Origin: Planctomycetes bacterium MalM25
GTDB lineage: Bacteria > Planctomycetota > Planctomycetia > Pirellulales > Lacipirellulaceae
Length of the DNA stretch: 64,000 bases
Reading direction: 5' to 3'
Assembly (NCBI GenBank): GCA_007745835.1
Contig: CP036424.1
Span: 2,901,968-2,965,967, forward strand
Part shown: piece by piece, positions 1 through 7,639 of the stretch
Position numbering within the stretch: position 1 is the first letter of the stretch
How the letters are laid out: each line of letters starts with the position of its first letter
Notes under the pieces: model-generated
What the model was told of the DNA's origin: nothing
Databases searched by the model: none
What the model saw: only the letters and a program-made list of their open reading frames with translations
Program-made: the position numbers and the translations under genes

Positions 1-127
1 CGTAACCGATCGAGACGCGGCCGCGGTAGCCGCCCCCCCCTCCGCCGCAGGCGAAGGCGTCGGCCGAGGGGCCCGCCGTCAGGGCGAGGGCGGCGAGCGA
101 GAACGTCAGGCGAGTGATCGTGGACAT
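1..127 (-). CDS. Small secreted Gly-rich protein, 3' end outside window
   Basis: Only the first 42 residues lie in the window. They start MSTITRLTFSLAALALTAG, a typical Sec signal peptide ending near an A-x-A site, followed by a Cys-Gly-rich stretch and RVSIGY. An AAGGA-type ribosome binding site lies about 10 bases before the ATG. The signal peptide, the glycine run and the R-x-S-I-x-Y segment match the gene at 440-946, and the leader sequences also match, so the two look like tandem paralogues. Function unknown; the product is expected outside the inner membrane. Confidence 0.7.
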   Translation of the reverse strand, partial: MSTITRLTFSLAALALTAGPSADAFACGGGGGGYRGRVSIGY

Positions 128-198
128 GGCTGGGTTTCCTTATTGATTCGAAGCTTGGGGTTGGCTGGCGGGGCTCGTTGTCGGTCCCCTTCTGACTA

Positions 199-227
199 GC
201 CAAGCGGCAGCGGTCGGAGGGTGTTAC
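199..227 (-). promoter_or_regulatory. Promoter-like motif GTAACA-N14-CCGCTTGGC, copy A
   Basis: Read on the minus strand, GTAACA is followed after exactly 14 bases by CCGCTTGGC, about 70 bases upstream of the secreted-protein start at 127. The same bipartite motif with the same spacing precedes the genes starting at 946, 2611 and 3098. The layout resembles an ECF sigma factor promoter with an AAC-containing -35 element. That assignment is inference. Confidence 0.6.
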
Positions 228-254
228 GGAGTTTCTCACTTCACAATCGGCTCT

Positions 255-344
255 CCTGTAGGAGGCGTCTCCGACGCCGATTCGAGGTTCTTAGCTCAAG
301 ACGGCTGAAACACCGGAATCGGCGTCGGAGACGCCTCCTACAGG
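255..344. repeat. 29-bp perfect inverted repeat (REPIN-like)
   Basis: Bases 255-283 and 316-344 are perfect reverse complements around a 32-base spacer. The core of each arm is GGCGTCTCCGACGCC. The element lies between the promoter of the first gene and the end of the gene at 440-946, with no ORF of its own. Paired palindromic arms of this kind are typical of dispersed REP/REPIN elements. No associated transposase is visible. Confidence 0.75.
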
Positions 345-360
345 GCAGGTTCTTGGCCGT

Positions 361-410
361 AAAAAAGCGGAAGGGGACGCCCCGACCCGCTGGTCGAAAC
401 GCCCCCTTCC
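361..410 (-). terminator. Rho-independent terminator of 440-946
   Basis: On the minus strand, a GGAAGGGG/CCCCTTCC stem (402-410 with 369-376) is followed within a few bases by a run of six T residues. It lies about 30 bases past the stop of the gene at 440-946. Confidence 0.65.
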
Positions 411-439
411 GGGCCAACCCAAGTTGTGGAGCCGACGGT

Positions 440-946
440 TCAGTCGGCGAAAGCGGCGAGCGCCTCCAGGGCGAGCTGCTCGGGCGATTTCTCGGCCGCG
501 GCCGGGGCGGCGGCGGGCTGAGCCGCCGGAGCGGCGACCGCCGGGGCGGGAGCGGCCGGGACGGGGGCGGGAGCCACAGCGGGCGCTGCCTGCGGTGCCG
601 GGGCGAAGGTCGGCATCGCCGGCGGGGCGACGGCCTGCGGCTGCGTGACTACCGGCTGAACCACCGTCTGCACCGGGGCTTGAATCACCGGCTGGACCAC
701 CACGGGCGGGTGGTAGACCGGCGTGTGCCGGACCGGGGCGTGGTGCACCGGGGCGCGATGGTAGTTGTTGTTCGCGTGGCGAGGGGCGTGCGACCGCATG
801 TGAGGCAGGTTCCGGCTGTAGGCGATCGAGAGGCGGCTCGAGCTGCGGCCGTGCCCGCCACCCCCGCGGCAGCCCGCCTGGGCCTCCAGCGACATCAGGG
901 CGGTGACCGAAAGGGCGGCGACGGCGAGCGTGATCGTGCGGGACAT
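440..946 (-). CDS. Secreted His/Pro/Ala-rich protein
   Basis: The 168-residue product has a Sec signal peptide (residues 1-24, ending EAQAG). A Cys-Gly-His-rich segment follows, then a region rich in histidine and proline (about 50-85, with repeated H-x-P-V units), a long Pro-Ala-Val low-complexity stretch (90-150) and a short acidic helix at the C-terminus. No catalytic domain is visible. The start is supported by AAGGA about 10 bases upstream. Its N-terminus and leader are like those of the neighbouring gene ending at 127. It could be a wall or outer-envelope protein, or a metal-binding one given the histidines; that is inference. Confidence 0.75.
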   Translation of the reverse strand: MSRTITLAVAALSVTALMSLEAQAGCRGGGGHGRSSSRLSIAYSRNLPHMRSHAPRHANNNYHRAPVHHAPVRHTPVYHPPVVVQPVIQAPVQTVVQPVVTQPQAVAPPAMPTFAPAPQAAPAVAPAPVPAAPAPAVAAPAAQPAAAPAAAEKSPEQLALEALAAFAD

Positions 947-1014
947 GGCTGGGGTTCCTTGTTTTCAAGCGTTTTTGGGTTGGCCGCGGGGCTCGTTTCG
1001 TCCCCGTCTACAAG

Positions 1015-1043
1015 GCCAAGCGGCGGGCCGGCGGGGGTGTTAC
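1015..1043 (-). promoter_or_regulatory. Promoter-like motif GTAACA-N14-CCGCTTGGC, copy B
   Basis: This is the same bipartite element as at 199-227, on the minus strand, ending about 70 bases before the start codon at 946. The spacer is again exactly 14 bases although its sequence differs, so the two blocks are conserved independently of the spacer. A conserved GCCAACCC block also recurs in the leaders of the genes starting at 127, 946 and 2611. Confidence 0.6.
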
Positions 1044-1064
1044 GGCTTTCTGGGTTCTTTTTTT

Positions 1065-1367
1065 GAACCACAAAGACACGAAGGGCACGACGGCCGATTT
1101 GGCGGGGTGAAGCCCAGCGACTGAAGGACTTGATTGGGTGAAGGCCGCGCATGTCCCCCTCCTCCTTTAGGAGGAGGGGCTAGGGGAGGAGGCGAGCCAG
1201 GTACCCGGCTTCTGCCCCCCTCTCCGCCTGTTCTGTGGAATACGACCTCCTCCGCAAGCGGAGGAGGGGAATCGAGCAGACCCACGATTAGCCCCCATCA
1301 CCTATTTTCCAGCCGTCCCACGTCGCGCTAGTTAGGCGGCCGTCGTTCCTTCGTTTCTTCGTGGTTC
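1065..1367. repeat. MITE-like element, copy 1, with internal hairpins
   Basis: About 31-base imperfect terminal inverted repeats (1065-1096 and 1337-1367; outer core GAACCAC, inner core ACGACGGCCG) enclose roughly 240 bases with no credible gene. Inside are two strong hairpins of the CCCCTCCTCC/GGAGGAGGGG type, at 1156-1179 and 1246-1267. A closely similar element lies at 2711-2946 and a weaker one at 13772-13995. The protease gene 1430-2611 sits between the first two copies. Confidence 0.6.
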
Positions 1368-1371
1368 GCAC

Positions 1372-1402
1372 AAAAAAACGCCCCGGCCGAGCGGCCGGGG
1401 CG
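1372..1402 (-). terminator. Rho-independent terminator of the protease gene
   Basis: On the minus strand, a near-perfect stem of about 10 bp (CGCCCCGGCC paired with GGCCGGGGCG, 1379-1402) is followed directly by seven T residues. It is 28 bases past the stop of the gene at 1430-2611. Confidence 0.85.
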
Positions 1403-1429
1403 TCGTCGTTTCGCTTCTAGCCGCGGGCC

Positions 1430-2611
1430 TCAGTCCGCCAGCCAGTTGGCGAGCGTGTCGGAGGCCGCTTCGGCCGTCTTCTTCGGCTCCAGCTCCTTCT
1501 TCATCGCCGCGGTGATCAGGCCGGTGTACTTCACGATGCTGGCGAGCGAGTCGGGCGTCGCGGTGGCGTCGATCTTCGTCACGTAGATCAGCAGCAGCTT
1601 GCCCGAGCCGTCCATCTCGACCGACCAGGCGCCCAGCTTCGTGCGGGCCGACTGCTCCAGCAGCCGCCGCATGGCGTCCGCCTCGAGGTCCGACGGGTCG
1701 AGCGTCGCGGCGAGCGACCAGACCTTGCGGACGTCGGCCCGGCCGTAGTACTCGGTCTCCTTGGTGACGAAAACCTCTTGGTTTCCCGTCTTTTTCGTGT
1801 CGACGGTCACCTTGAAGTGGCCGGTCTCGTGCTTCTCGTGCTTCAGGTCGGTCTTCGACAGGACGTCGGCGATCGGCAGCGGGGCGGGCTTCCAGTCGCT
1901 GGCGAGGAAGTCCTTCACCTCCGAGATATCGACGCAGTAGCTGATCAGCGAGCCCTTCTTGCTGATCGCCTGGACGACGCCCACCAGCTTGCCGTCCGGG
2001 CCGACGACCGGGCCGCCCGAATCGCCCGAGTTGAGCGGCGACTGGGTCTCGACCACGGTGAACTCGTGCTCGCCGGCGCCGGTCCGGAACCGCTTCTTGT
2101 AGACGCTGCGGACCTTGCCCGAGGTGTAGACCCACAGGGCGTCGGAGGCCCCCGGGTTGCCGACCGAGTCGATCGACACGCCGGGCGAGGTGCTCTTCTC
2201 GGCCATCTCGATCGCCTTGGCGGAGGCGGGCAGCTTCTCGAGCTCGACCAGGGCGAGGTCTCGCTTGCGGTCGACCGCCACCACCCGGCCGCGGACGCCC
2301 AGTTTCTTGACGTTCTGCAGGTAGTGCGACTTCTCAACGACCGGCCGGTCGTCCTTCAGATCGCGGAAGAAGATCACCGCCGAGCGGCTGTCGCCGACGA
2401 CGTGGGCGTTGGTGACGACCAGTTTCCGCTCCTTGTCGATCAGCACGCCGGTGCCGCTGGAAGTCCCCTCGGAGTTCTTCGAGAGGACCCAGGTCGTGGA
2501 ATCGAGGGCCTTGCGGTAGTTCTCCGCGTCGGCCAGTGCGGCCGGGGCGGGGGCGAGCACCGCCAGGGCGGCCAGGGTCAGGAATCGCAGGTTGTTCGTG
2601 GAAAGGGACAT
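1430..2611 (-). CDS. Secreted trypsin-like serine protease
   Basis: The 393-residue protein has a signal peptide (1-28, ending AALA-DA) and a chymotrypsin/HtrA-fold protease domain. The triad is visible as H70 in TNAHVV, D118 in RDLALVEL and S198 in NSGDSGGP. The region after about 260 is a charged C-terminal domain that I do not recognise; it has no clear PDZ motif, so this is not a complete DegP/HtrA. Expected role: periplasmic or surface protein turnover. It carries the promoter motif shared with the small secreted-protein genes, suggesting joint control, and is followed by a strong terminator. Confidence 0.85.
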   Translation of the reverse strand: MSLSTNNLRFLTLAALAVLAPAPAALADAENYRKALDSTTWVLSKNSEGTSSGTGVLIDKERKLVVTNAHVVGDSRSAVIFFRDLKDDRPVVEKSHYLQNVKKLGVRGRVVAVDRKRDLALVELEKLPASAKAIEMAEKSTSPGVSIDSVGNPGASDALWVYTSGKVRSVYKKRFRTGAGEHEFTVVETQSPLNSGDSGGPVVGPDGKLVGVVQAISKKGSLISYCVDISEVKDFLASDWKPAPLPIADVLSKTDLKHEKHETGHFKVTVDTKKTGNQEVFVTKETEYYGRADVRKVWSLAATLDPSDLEADAMRRLLEQSARTKLGAWSVEMDGSGKLLLIYVTKIDATATPDSLASIVKYTGLITAAMKKELEPKKTAEAASDTLANWLAD

Positions 2612-2676
2612 CGGAAAGCCTCACGGGTTTGGGTTGGCGGCCGCCCGGCCGGGGCGGCGTGGTTGGGTTCTACCCA

Positions 2677-2705
2677 GCCAAGCGGAGCCCCTCTCCGGGT
2701 GTTAC
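2677..2705 (-). promoter_or_regulatory. Promoter-like motif GTAACA-N14-CCGCTTGGC, copy C
   Basis: On the minus strand the motif ends 66 bases before the protease start at 2611, with the same 14-base spacing as the other three copies. A GCCAACCC leader block follows downstream, as in the genes starting at 127 and 946. Confidence 0.6.
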
Positions 2706-2710
2706 AGGGG

Positions 2711-2946
2711 GAACCACAAAGGAACGAAGGAACGACGAAATAAGCCCCTCCCTTGCAGGGAGGGGTTGGGGAGGGTGAAGGCGTTCAGCACAAGACGACT
2801 GCCCTGTGCCGAACGGGCTGACCCTCCCCTAGCCCCTCCCTGAAAGGGAGGGGGATACGCGCTGACTCAATCCCTCCAGCGTCACCTTCAGCCTTCCTGC
2901 GTCGCCCCGAGCAGGCGGCCGTCGTTCCGTCGTTTCTTCGTGGTTC
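2711..2946. repeat. MITE-like element, copy 2, with internal hairpins
   Basis: Terminal inverted repeats lie at 2711-2737 and 2916-2946 and share the GAACCAC and TCGTTCC cores with the element at 1065-1367. Internally, two inverted CCCCTCCCT/AGGGAGGGG hairpins at 2745-2765 and 2833-2853 face each other, each followed by a GGGGAGGGT tail on its inner side. No gene is contained. Its ends abut the promoter motifs at 2677-2705 and 2968-2996. Confidence 0.65.
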
Positions 2947-2967
2947 AAAGAAAAACCAAACCGCCCC

Positions 2968-2996
2968 GTAACACTCCGGCGATCCCGCCGCTTGGC
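2968..2996 (+). promoter_or_regulatory. Promoter-like motif GTAACA-N14-CCGCTTGGC, copy D
   Basis: Plus-strand copy of the four-member motif, 101 bases before the ATG at 3098. It points the opposite way to the other three, and in each case the motif orientation follows the downstream gene, as expected for a promoter. Confidence 0.6.
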
Positions 2997-3097
2997 GTTG
3001 GCAGAGACACAACGCTTTCACCGGCGACGACGAGACACGGCAGACTCGCTCGCCTCGCCATTCAATCCAACGCCTGCCGATTTTGGAGAACCTTCCG

Positions 3098-3499
3098 ATG
3101 CTCAAGAACTTCACGCTCGCCTTCGCTTCGATGTTCGTGCTGTCCGGCTCCGCCTTCGCCGGCGACCTGATGGACGATCTGGCGAACATGGACCTCAACA
3201 CCATCAACGACACGTCGGCCGACGTCGAAGAGCTCGACCTCGACGCGATCGACCTGGACGGCCTCGCCGCCGAAGCGGGCGAAGAGACCGACGCCATCGA
3301 GGCCTGCTTCCGACGCTTCGGCGGCTACCGCCGCGGCGGCTGGGGCGGCCACTGGGGCGGCGGTTACCGCTGCGGCATCCGCAGCTACGGCCACTGCTAC
3401 AGCTACAACGTCTGCCGGCCGCTGTACTGCTACCGCCCCGTCGTGCGGTGCTACCACCACTGCGCCCCGGTCATCACCAGCTACTGGGGCTGCTACTGA
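3098..3499 (+). CDS. Small secreted Gly/Tyr/Cys/His-rich protein
   Basis: The ATG at 3098 is chosen because GGAG lies 9 bases upstream; an in-frame TTG at 3083 lies before that site. The 133-residue product has a signal peptide (about 1-21, ending AFA), an acidic Asp/Glu/Leu-rich middle part (22-65) and a C-terminal segment packed with Gly, Tyr, Arg, His and about nine cysteines. Small cysteine- and tyrosine-rich secreted proteins are common in planctomycetes, but no function can be assigned. The alternation of Cys, His and Tyr could suit metal binding or cross-linking (inference). Confidence 0.75.
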   Translation: MLKNFTLAFASMFVLSGSAFAGDLMDDLANMDLNTINDTSADVEELDLDAIDLDGLAAEAGEETDAIEACFRRFGGYRRGGWGGHWGGGYRCGIRSYGHCYSYNVCRPLYCYRPVVRCYHHCAPVITSYWGCY

Positions 3500-3632
3500 G
3501 CCGCGTCACCACTCCTGAGAACCTCGGGGCCACACGCCACGGATAACGCCCTCGCTCAACGAGCCTCGGCGGACCGGGACCAACCAACGCCCCCGAGCTA
3601 TCTCACCTCGACCTTCTGAACCTCCCTCACCT

Positions 3633-3674
3633 GGCCCGGCGACACACGGCGACGTGGTCGCCGGGCCTTCTTTC
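3633..3674 (+). terminator. Rho-independent terminator of 3098-3499
   Basis: A perfect 11-bp stem, GGCCCGGCGAC with GTCGCCGGGCC, is followed by a T-rich tract (TTCTTTC). It ends the transcript of the preceding small secreted gene and insulates the next one. Confidence 0.8.
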
Positions 3675-3720
3675 TAACCGTTCTGATTACCCAACACTTT
3701 CGCCATAAGGAAACGCGATC

Positions 3721-4485
3721 ATGAACCTCCAATTCTCGGTCCGACTGCTGAGCCTCACCCTCGTCGGCGCGGCGTGTCCCGCGTTGGCGGGCCTGCCGGC
3801 GACACAGCCCCTCGCGACCGCCCTCACCGGCCCGCCCGGCTGCGGGCACGTACTTGACCTGTTGCTCCGCTACGGCCCGCTCGAGGGCGGTCCCGGCTTG
3901 CAGTGCGGCACGGTCGTCCCTTCGGCGCACGGCCCGTTCGTGATGCCCGCCGCGGAGATCGGCGATCTCTGCCTCGCCAGCCTAACCGAGTCGCCCGCCA
4001 GCGACCCGGCGTGCGCGCCGACCTTCTTGGTGGCGGTCACCAACAGCAGCACGCGGGCGATCTGCGACGTGCAGGTCTCGCTCGTGGCGTTGCTCGGGCC
4101 GATCAAGGCGTGCGACCCGACCGCCAACGCGTGCATCCAGGAGATCCCCGCCGGCGCCACGGTCGAGATCGAGATCACGCTCCCCGTCGAGGCCCTCGCG
4201 ATGGGCTCCAACGGGGGCGCCCCGGTCGGCTTCCAGAAGCTGCTGGTCGCCATCGATTCGCTCGACCGCTACGTCGAGCGGTGCGAGGCGAACAACCTGA
4301 AGCTCGTCTGCCGCAACGAGATCCCACAAGCGGTCGTCGAAGTCGAGGCGCCGGCGGCCATCGAGACGGTCCCCACGGAAGGCGTTCCCGCCCCGCAAGC
4401 CGCGGTTCCGCCGAGTTCGCTCGAGTCGGCGCTGGAGGAGTTTGGCCTCGAGGCCGAGGGGGAGACGACCGCCATTCGTCTGTGA
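3721..4485 (+). CDS. Secreted protein with CARDB-like segment
   Basis: A start preceded by AAGGAA encodes 254 residues with a signal peptide (1-23, ending PALAG). A cysteine-containing region follows. Residues about 100-200 contain VAVTNSSTRAICDVQVSL, an acidic 'valued by convention' I-P-A-G-A motif and a later E-x-x-x-N-N-L, resembling CARDB/DUF11-type beta-sandwich domains that describe the spacing of secreted adhesion proteins. The tail (215-254) is Pro/Ala/Glu-rich. The CARDB reading is tentative. The gene stands between two terminators, so it is probably monocistronic; no copy of the GTAACA motif is seen upstream. Confidence 0.65.
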   Translation: MNLQFSVRLLSLTLVGAACPALAGLPATQPLATALTGPPGCGHVLDLLLRYGPLEGGPGLQCGTVVPSAHGPFVMPAAEIGDLCLASLTESPASDPACAPTFLVAVTNSSTRAICDVQVSLVALLGPIKACDPTANACIQEIPAGATVEIEITLPVEALAMGSNGGAPVGFQKLLVAIDSLDRYVERCEANNLKLVCRNEIPQAVVEVEAPAAIETVPTEGVPAPQAAVPPSSLESALEEFGLEAEGETTAIRL

Positions 4486-4508
4486 TCGTTCGGCTAAGAC
4501 GCCAAGCT

Positions 4509-4547
4509 AACGGGCCGTCGGCTCCCTCGGGGGGTCGGCGGCCCGTT
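4509..4547 (+). terminator. Hairpin terminator after 3721-4485
   Basis: An inverted repeat, AACGGGCCG with CGGCCCGTT, with a few mismatches inside, lies 24 bases past the stop. The following T-tract is weak (TTGTCGT), so efficiency is uncertain. Confidence 0.5.
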
Positions 4548-4640
4548 GTCGTAGCCTTAAGGGCTGAAGTGAGCTGTTCGCAACTCAAGACAACGCTTGA
4601 GTCGGTAGTACGATTTTCTACTGGTGTGCCCGTTTGTCAG

Positions 4641-4991
4641 TTAAGGCATCCTTCCTTGCTCGATCAACTCGTAGTCATTTCCCCGCTTGAATCTCCATTG
4701 GCCCCAAGTGATTTCCGAGGTTGTGATCGGCAACAGTAGATTGCTGATCTTCTGGATTTGTTCATCAGTGAAAGGCAGGTTGTCCAATCGGAAAATACGA
4801 GTGTCAGCTTGACCCGGAGGCAGAGTGTGAGTTCTGGTGACATCAAGTTGCAAGTCATCGGTGACCAACGTGCCGATCACCCACTCCCAATGGTTCTCCG
4901 CATCACAAGTAACGCCGCCTAGGCCAAGCAGATCGGCGACTGTCTCTAATGAGCGTTCCGTTCTGAACCATATGTCTGTTGTTTCCGGCAT
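4641..4991 (-). CDS. Hypothetical protein in a lower-GC patch
   Basis: The 116-residue cytoplasmic product starts MPETTDIWFRTERSLETVADLLG and has no signal peptide or membrane segment. It is rich in Trp (W8, then W-E-W and W-G-Q-W), which suggests a small folded domain. The coding stretch is visibly less GC-rich than its neighbours and lacks their strong third-position G/C bias. No ribosome binding site is evident. It resembles the small orphan immunity- or SMI1-like proteins in general character, but I cannot place it in a family. Confidence 0.5.
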   Translation of the reverse strand: MPETTDIWFRTERSLETVADLLGLGGVTCDAENHWEWVIGTLVTDDLQLDVTRTHTLPPGQADTRIFRLDNLPFTDEQIQKISNLLLPITTSEITWGQWRFKRGNDYELIEQGRMP

Positions 4992-5066
4992 CTGAAAGAT
5001 CGGTTAATCGGTGATACGGAGCTTCTGCCCATCCTGAGGGCAATCAGAGTGTTTTCAGTACGCTGG

Positions 5067-5144
<78 letters not shown>

Positions 5145-5159
5145 ACGGAGACTCCCCCT

Positions 5160-7451
5160 TCACCCCATCGAGTCGTGCAGCCCCGGCGCCTCGGCGGGGC
5201 GGTCGGTGGAGAGGACCGGCTTCATGCGGGCCCAGGTCGCTAGGACGTAGCGGTATGCCTTGAAGGCGACGAACAGGCCCAGCATGGTCGCGAAGACCGA
5301 CCAGCAGATCATCGCTCGGGATTCCCGCTCCGCGTCGAGCGACGCGAGCAGCACGATCGACGCCAGCGGGATCACCGCCGCCGCGTACAGGTAGAGCTCG
5401 CCGCTGCGGCGCAGACGCTCGCCGCGGCGGTCGAACTCCTTATCAGCCATCGGCGTGCGGACCAATTGAGGATAGTAGACGGCCGCCACGCCCGTGGTGA
5501 GCAAGAAGTAGGGGTAGACCGCCGCGACCCCGCCGCACACGAGCAGCGACAGGCAGAAGTGGTACGCCTCGCTGAGGGGGAACTCGGGGAACCAGACTTT
5601 GAGCGTGATCGGGAAGACGAGGCTCGCGACTCCCCACAGCACGCCGCCGAGCAGGGCGCCCCGATGGCACAGGGCGAAGACCTGGTCGATCTCTTGGCCG
5701 GTGGCCGGCTCGCCCCGCTTGGCGCGAAAGATGGCGCGGGCGACGGGCCAGCCGTAGTAGATCGCCAGCAGGCCGCCCAGCGGGAAGGCGATCAGGTTAA
5801 CGACCGTCGAGAGCTGCTCGAACGCCGGCTCGATCCCTTCGATGTGGAGAGCCGCCATCTCGCCGTCGGGCTTGTTGTGCCGCTGGATGATCTGCTGATC
5901 GTTGTAGAAGTAGTTGAACAGCCCCGCGGCGATGTTCGGGATCAGCACCGCCGACGCGATCATGACGACCGCCGGCGCCGAGAGGACCCACCGCCGCCAG
6001 CTCGCCTTCGGCGGGTCGAACAGCGACGCCGCCTCGGGGTGGAGGGCGAGTTGCAACCGGCCGGCCAGCTCGGCCCCGGAAGCGGGGCGGTTGTCGGCCT
6101 CTTGGGCGAGCGTCTCGCGGAGGACCGATTCGAGCACCCGCTCGCTGCTGTCGTCGGCGACCAGCGGGTCTTGCCGCTCCGGTTCGAGAAGCTCCTCATC
6201 GCGGGCGACGATCTGCTGCGCGAGCGCATCCGTCCACGAATCGACCTCGCCCTGCGTGGCGAACGGCCGGCGGCCCTGCCACAGCTCCCAGAGCAGCACC
6301 GCGAGCGAGTACAGGTCGGCCCGCTCGGCGACCTCGTCGGGCGAAGCGCCCGGCAGGCCGCCGATCGCCGCCAGGTGCTCGGGCGCCATGTAGCCGATCG
6401 ACCCGCCGAGCGTCGCCGCCGCGCCGGCGCGGCCGGCGGCGCCCGCCATGCTGACGTTGAAGTCGGCCAGCTTGGGCACGCCCTCGGCGGAGAGGAGCAC
6501 GTTGGCCGGCTTCACGTCGCGGTGCAGCACGCCGCGGCGGTGGGCGTCGTCGAGGGCTCGGCCGAGCTGCACGCCGAGCCAGGCGACCGCGATCGGCCAG
6601 GGCGCCTCGGCGAGCCACTCGCGCAACGACGAGCCTTCGGGGGGCTGCTGGGCGGCGTCGAGCAGGTTGTCGTCGATCGCCTCGAGGACCAACCGGCCGC
6701 TCCGGGCTGCGGGCCCGCACCAGCGGACGCGTTTGACCACGTCGGCCAGCGTGCCGCCCGGCAGGTACTGCATGTAGAGCAGGTGCGTGTCGCCCCCATC
6801 GAGAGAGCGCTGGTCGTACACGCGGACGACGTTCGGATGATCGAATTGCGCGAGCGCCTGCGGCTCGTCCCCTTTGCCGGCGGAGACCTTCAGCGCGACG
6901 AGGCGTTGCATCGAGATCTGCCGCGCCAGGTAGACCCGGGCAAAGGCGCCGCGGCCTAGCTCTTGGACGATTTCGAAGTCGTCGATCTGCTCGCCCGTGA
7001 GCAACTCGCCCGGGGCGGCGGGGCGACCGGCGGCGGCGACCGTCTCCGCGTTGTGAGAGAACCGAGCCAGCAGCTCGGCGTGCTGTGGGAACCGCTCGGC
7101 GTACTCGGTCTGCTTCGGGTCGAGGCCGATCTCGCGGCGGAGCTGGTATTCCTCAATCACCAAATCGAACGGCAGCTTCCCGAGGGGGAGGTGATCCGGG
7201 AAGGCCTTCAGGTAATCGTCGAGGTTCGGCTCCTTGCCCGCCTCGGCGGCGGCGGCCATGTCGAGCTTCACGAGCTCCGCCAGCAGGAAGGGGACGTGGA
7301 CCGTCTGCTGCTGCGGCAAGAAATCGAGGAGCCGCTCCGCGCGGTCAATGGGCGCCTCGAGGACGAAGCGTTCGAGGCATTGCTCGAGCACCTCGTCGAG
7401 GCGTTCCGTGGCGTCGGGCGTGCCGCCGGGGGAGGGTCCTTTCGGCTCCAT
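5160..7451 (-). CDS. Membrane-bound Ser/Thr protein kinase
   Basis: 763 residues. An N-terminal helical region (1-155) is followed by a Hanks-type kinase domain: glycine loop GRGAF at 166-170, ATP-binding K188 in ALKV, catalytic HRDVKPAN at 310-317 and APE at 356-358. The metal-binding motif reads DFN (330-332) instead of DFG, although the catalytic aspartates remain. After about residue 480 come several hydrophobic segments, so the protein is anchored by a multi-pass C-terminal domain with the kinase expected in the cytoplasm. Planctomycetes commonly carry such kinases with variable sensor regions. No clear ribosome binding site is seen before the ATG. Target unknown. Confidence 0.85.
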   Translation of the reverse strand: MEPKGPSPGGTPDATERLDEVLEQCLERFVLEAPIDRAERLLDFLPQQQTVHVPFLLAELVKLDMAAAAEAGKEPNLDDYLKAFPDHLPLGKLPFDLVIEEYQLRREIGLDPKQTEYAERFPQHAELLARFSHNAETVAAAGRPAAPGELLTGEQIDDFEIVQELGRGAFARVYLARQISMQRLVALKVSAGKGDEPQALAQFDHPNVVRVYDQRSLDGGDTHLLYMQYLPGGTLADVVKRVRWCGPAARSGRLVLEAIDDNLLDAAQQPPEGSSLREWLAEAPWPIAVAWLGVQLGRALDDAHRRGVLHRDVKPANVLLSAEGVPKLADFNVSMAGAAGRAGAAATLGGSIGYMAPEHLAAIGGLPGASPDEVAERADLYSLAVLLWELWQGRRPFATQGEVDSWTDALAQQIVARDEELLEPERQDPLVADDSSERVLESVLRETLAQEADNRPASGAELAGRLQLALHPEAASLFDPPKASWRRWVLSAPAVVMIASAVLIPNIAAGLFNYFYNDQQIIQRHNKPDGEMAALHIEGIEPAFEQLSTVVNLIAFPLGGLLAIYYGWPVARAIFRAKRGEPATGQEIDQVFALCHRGALLGGVLWGVASLVFPITLKVWFPEFPLSEAYHFCLSLLVCGGVAAVYPYFLLTTGVAAVYYPQLVRTPMADKEFDRRGERLRRSGELYLYAAAVIPLASIVLLASLDAERESRAMICWSVFATMLGLFVAFKAYRYVLATWARMKPVLSTDRPAEAPGLHDSMG

Positions 7452-7639
7452 AAGCGGATCGTGGGCTCACGGGGTGGAGGCGGGCGGCTGACTCACCCCG
7501 ATCGTAGAGTCCGCCGGACCGTCTCGCCAGGACTGGTAGGAAACGTCTAGGTCGGCCTGGGCGGCGTCCCAGCGCGGGCCCTATCGGTCAATCGAGTCGC
7601 TTAAATGTCACGGTTTACTAGCCGTCTGACCAAGAAATT

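Noticed and set aside
5466-6959. 497-codon plus-strand frame opposite the kinase gene
   Set aside because: Antisense shadow of a well-supported kinase; composition is dominated by Arg, Glu and Ala without motifs.
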